A stretch of DNA of 7,084 nt, taken from the NCBI GenBank assembly GCA_031264825.1, contig JAISDL010000100.1, positions 1 to 7,084 on the forward strand, in the 5' to 3' direction. The notes under the pieces were generated by a model that ran no database searches, was not told the origin of the DNA, and saw only the letters and a program-made list of their open reading frames with translations. This stretch comes from Accumulibacter sp. Lineage in GTDB: Bacteria; Pseudomonadota; Gammaproteobacteria; Burkholderiales; Rhodocyclaceae. The translations under genes and the position numbers were made by a program. Below are positions 5,447-7,084 of the stretch, piece after piece. Position 1 is the stretch's first letter, and the number at the start of each line of letters is the position of its first letter.

Positions 5447-6697
5447 CCTTTTCCGGGCACGCAGGATTTCCTGGAAAAGCGCCGCGCGCGCCGTCCGCAT
5501 CCGCTCGGCGGTCTGGTTGTCCGTCAGACGCTTCGCCTCGTCTCGCAAGTCACAAAGCCGGACGTTTGGCTTTAGGTTCCGCGCCGCTTCCGGCAGACTG
5601 GCGAGCTTCTCCAAGGGCGTTTGCGTCAGTTGAAGCGGGTAGGTCACCCGTACTTTTCCTTTGTCGTCCATACGACGCTCCGGGTAGCGGCAGGGACGGT
5701 GCAGGTTCAGGTACGGGACGAGAGTGTCCTGGCAGAACCGGTTGAGTCTGGCCGCGTGTTTCTGCGGGATATGGGCATAGCCGAACGCCTTGCGAATCAC
5801 CCCCCCGTTCTTGCACTCGACCAGTGCGTTGTCGTTACTGTGCCGGGGGCGTGACTTGGTGAATTCGGCGTTGAGCTTGTCGAGCAGACAGGCGACCCGG
5901 TGGTTGATGTATTCGCTGCCGTTGTCGGCATGAACGCCCAGAATCCTGAAGGGAAAGCTTTCCAGCAGGTGTTCCAGGAGAGGGAGCAGGAAGGCTTCGG
6001 AAATCTTCTCGCAGCAGGCTACGACTTCCCATTGTGTCACGCAATCTACCGCGTTGATGTAATACACGCCCTTGACCCCGTCCTCATCGCCCTGATGGAC
6101 GCTGTCGATGCGGAGGAATCCCGCCCGACCTTCCGGTTCCGGGCGCTTGCGCAGGGCGATGCTCACGTTCTTGCTGGGCTTCGTGCCTTCCCAATGTCCG
6201 CGCGCTTCCCGGTAGCCCAGGCTGTGCCGCAGGTTGTACAGGTGCGACACGCTGATGCTCGCCAGCCGGCGGTAGCGTTCATCTCCGTATTCGTGCAGGG
6301 CGCGATGAAACACGTGCCGGGTCGCCGCTCCGTTCAGGTTCTCGTGCGCTTTGTCCGTCTCCGCCAGCAGGGCAATGTCCTTTGCTGTATAGCGCCGTGC
6401 AAATCCTTTCTCCGGCGGCTTTCTCTGTCCCAGCGGCGCATGTTCCCGAAACCGTTTGATCAGCCGCGTCAGGTGCTGTCGCGAATAGCCGCTCGTCGCT
6501 TCAAGATAGCGCCGTACCACGCTCTTCTGCGCTTTCTTCAGCTCCAGATACGAGAACCGCTTCAGAACATCTCGCACGTGCCCCTGACGTTCCGCTTCCG
6601 TCCCCACCATCCGCGCCGACAGGCCTGCCGTCCCGCGCAGAAACTCTTCGAGACTCTCCAAACTCTTGAGCCGGTCTTCTTGCATGGTCATGATCAT
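5441..6697 (-). CDS. DDE transposase with integrase core domain
   Basis: This 418-residue protein catalyses movement of the surrounding insertion sequence. Residues about 60-85 ('RRYLEATSGYSRQHLTRLI') resemble a helix-turn-helix used for end binding. The integrase core runs from about 190 to 335, with 'RIDSVH' (Asp198), 'HADNGSEYIN' (Asp258) and 'NALVECKNG' (Glu294). Exactly 35 residues separate the second Asp from the Glu, the DD(35)E arrangement of retroviral-type integrases. The frame is uninterrupted and the catalytic triad is intact, so it may be active. TAGGAG lies directly before the first ATG (6697). The ATG at 6691 has the more usual six-base spacing, so the true start may be two codons later. 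The C-terminal end is set by a stop codon inside a tandem repeat. Confidence 0.92.
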   Translation of the reverse strand: MIMTMQEDRLKSLESLEEFLRGTAGLSARMVGTEAERQGHVRDVLKRFSYLELKKAQKSVVRRYLEATSGYSRQHLTRLIKRFREHAPLGQRKPPEKGFARRYTAKDIALLAETDKAHENLNGAATRHVFHRALHEYGDERYRRLASISVSHLYNLRHSLGYREARGHWEGTKPSKNVSIALRKRPEPEGRAGFLRIDSVHQGDEDGVKGVYYINAVDCVTQWEVVACCEKISEAFLLPLLEHLLESFPFRILGVHADNGSEYINHRVACLLDKLNAEFTKSRPRHSNDNALVECKNGGVIRKAFGYAHIPQKHAARLNRFCQDTLVPYLNLHRPCRYPERRMDDKGKVRVTYPLQLTQTPLEKLASLPEAARNLKPNVRLCDLRDEAKRLTDNQTAERMRTARAALFQEILRARKRA

Positions 6698-6709
6698 CTC
6701 CTAATGATC
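6692..6709 (-). promoter_or_regulatory. Hairpin placing the transposase ribosome-binding site in its loop
   Basis: On the minus strand GATCAT and ATGATC form a six-pair stem whose loop is exactly TAGGAG, the Shine-Dalgarno sequence. The 3' arm contains the first ATG. The structure could limit translation of the transposase, a usual theme in insertion sequences. The stem is short and AT-rich, so its strength is uncertain. Confidence 0.4.
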
Positions 6710-6759
6710 CCGCCTTACAGCTCTTCTTTCAGACTCCTCTCACCTCGGAATCACTTCTT

Positions 6760-6783
6760 CCTTCAGACTCACCTCATATTGGA
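6760..6783 (-). repeat. Right terminal inverted repeat of the insertion sequence
   Basis: This is the inverted counterpart of 5076-5100. A second copy of the inner motif (GAGTCTGAA on the minus strand) lies at 6728-6736, so this end also carries two related motifs. The right end lies upstream of the transposase start. Confidence 0.8.
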
Positions 6784-6816
6784 CTAGACTCTCTTCCCGG
6801 CAGGCGGCTTCTCCCT

Positions 6817-6822
6817 TATAAT
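6817..6822 (+). promoter_or_regulatory. TATAAT -10 box upstream of the ABC exporter gene
   Basis: A perfect TATAAT lies 88 bases before the start of the plus-strand gene at 6911. Seventeen bases upstream is TTCCCG (6794-6799), a weak -35 match. Both boxes lie outside the insertion sequence, whose right end is at 6783. Confidence 0.4.
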
Positions 6823-6910
6823 GCCAGACCTTACAATGAACTCCCGCTGATCGTAGGCATTGCCGCGCCGTGGGCGATTAGAGAAACGCAACGAGAAAAC
6901 CTGCCGACTG

Positions 6911-7084
6911 ATGTCTGAAAGCCCCACGAATCCTTCAATTCTTTCCTCCCTGCGGGTGCTGTTGCCCTTGGTTCCCCGCAAAGAAAAGCGGCGTTTCGGC
7001 GGGCTTTTGTTCCTGTCGGTTCTGATGGCGCTCAACGAGCTGATCCTTGCGGGCTTGGTCGCGCTACTCGCGGCGGTTTTCGGC
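6911..7084 (+). CDS. Probable ABC exporter (permease-ATPase) N-terminus, partial
   Basis: The first 58 codons of a gene run off the right edge. The peptide starts 'MSESPTNPSILSSLRVLLPL', followed by 'VPRKEKRRFGGLLFLSVLMA' and a long hydrophobic stretch (about 29-57). An 'LLPLVPRKEKRRF' segment leading into the first transmembrane helix is typical of fused membrane/ATPase ABC exporters, including the MsbA- and PglK-like types that move lipids or lipid-linked sugars. No ATPase motif is visible because the gene is cut, so the substrate cannot be named and a different membrane protein is possible. The ATG at 6911 lacks a strong ribosome-binding site; a weak purine stretch ACGAGA ends 15 bases upstream. 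The insertion sequence ends 127 bases before this start and leaves the gene intact. Confidence 0.7.
   Translation, partial: MSESPTNPSILSSLRVLLPLVPRKEKRRFGGLLFLSVLMALNELILAGLVALLAAVFG

Larger units (their letters stand above)
5076..6783 (-). mobile_element. Complete insertion sequence with DD(35)E transposase
   Basis: The element is about 1.7 kb. Its left end (TCCAATTTGGAGATGAGTCT...) and the reverse complement of its right end (TCCAATATGAGGTGAGTCT...) share inverted repeats of 25 and 24 bases that both run to GAGTCTGAAGG. Similarity continues inward to a shared TTAGGCGGG/TAAGGCGGG block (5135-5143 and 6709-6717). CTA flanks both sides (5072-5074 and 6784-6786), one base off the left end, so a short target duplication is possible but ambiguous. 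It carries one transposase gene on the minus strand and roughly 300 noncoding bases beyond the stop. The exact family is uncertain: the transposase is of the rve/integrase-core type, so IS481-like or an unclassified group are candidates. Nothing looks decayed. Confidence 0.85.

Noticed and set aside
5215..5745. Plus-strand open frame of 176 codons starting in the noncoding part of the insertion sequence
   Set aside because: It is made of the repeat units and then the antisense of the transposase C-terminus, with no ribosome-binding site or domain.
5900..6787. Plus-strand open frame of 295 codons opposite the transposase
   Set aside because: It is the antisense shadow of the transposase and runs through the right terminal repeat; no recognisable domain.

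Overview
The window reads as chromosomal DNA from a GC-rich proteobacterium, most likely a betaproteobacterium. The reasons are the gene order tsaB-rimI-family 4 uracil-DNA glycosylase, the short N-terminal 'MGVTPYWILR'-type peptide on that glycosylase, and the tRNA-Glu/tRNA-Asp pair with encoded CCA ends. This assignment rests on family memory and gene order, not on a search, and I cannot name a genus.

Layout. Positions 1-114 hold the last 37 codons of argB on the plus strand. Positions 117-269 hold a repeat-rich intergenic element with 26-bp imperfect inverted ends. It lies between argB and a convergent minus-strand gene. From about 4466 down to 271, five genes point the same way on the minus strand: an unrecognised membrane protein (3528-4466), tsaB (2765-3439), rimI (2286-2768, overlapping tsaB by four bases with a TTG start), a family 4 uracil-DNA glycosylase (1319-2182), and a protein with a degenerate cyclase-like domain followed by an FHA domain (271-1158). 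TsaB (tRNA t6A synthesis) and RimI (acetylation of ribosomal protein S18) form a translationally coupled pair. The other genes are co-directional with gaps of 88-160 bases, so one transcript is possible but not shown.

Positions 4741-5026 hold a plus-strand tRNA unit. It has a perfect TATAAT box, a GC-rich hairpin followed by a T-rich run, tRNA-Glu(UUC) and tRNA-Asp(GUC). Forty-nine bases beyond tRNA-Asp sits a complete insertion sequence (5076-6783, about 1.7 kb). It has imperfect 24/25-bp terminal inverted repeats, doubled subterminal motifs, an intact 418-codon DD(35)E transposase on the minus strand, and about 300 bases of noncoding, hairpin-rich sequence at the transposase 3' end, including a four-copy 14-bp tandem repeat that supplies the stop codon. 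Right of the element, a TATAAT box precedes the first 58 codons of a plus-strand membrane protein that looks like the N-terminus of an ABC exporter subunit.

I see no defence island, CRISPR array, toxin-antitoxin pair or clearly new multi-gene system. The points most worth a second look are the FHA protein whose cyclase domain has lost its metal-binding aspartates, the promoter plus terminator-like hairpin ahead of tRNA-Glu, the structured noncoding passenger of the insertion sequence, and the intergenic repeat next to argB.
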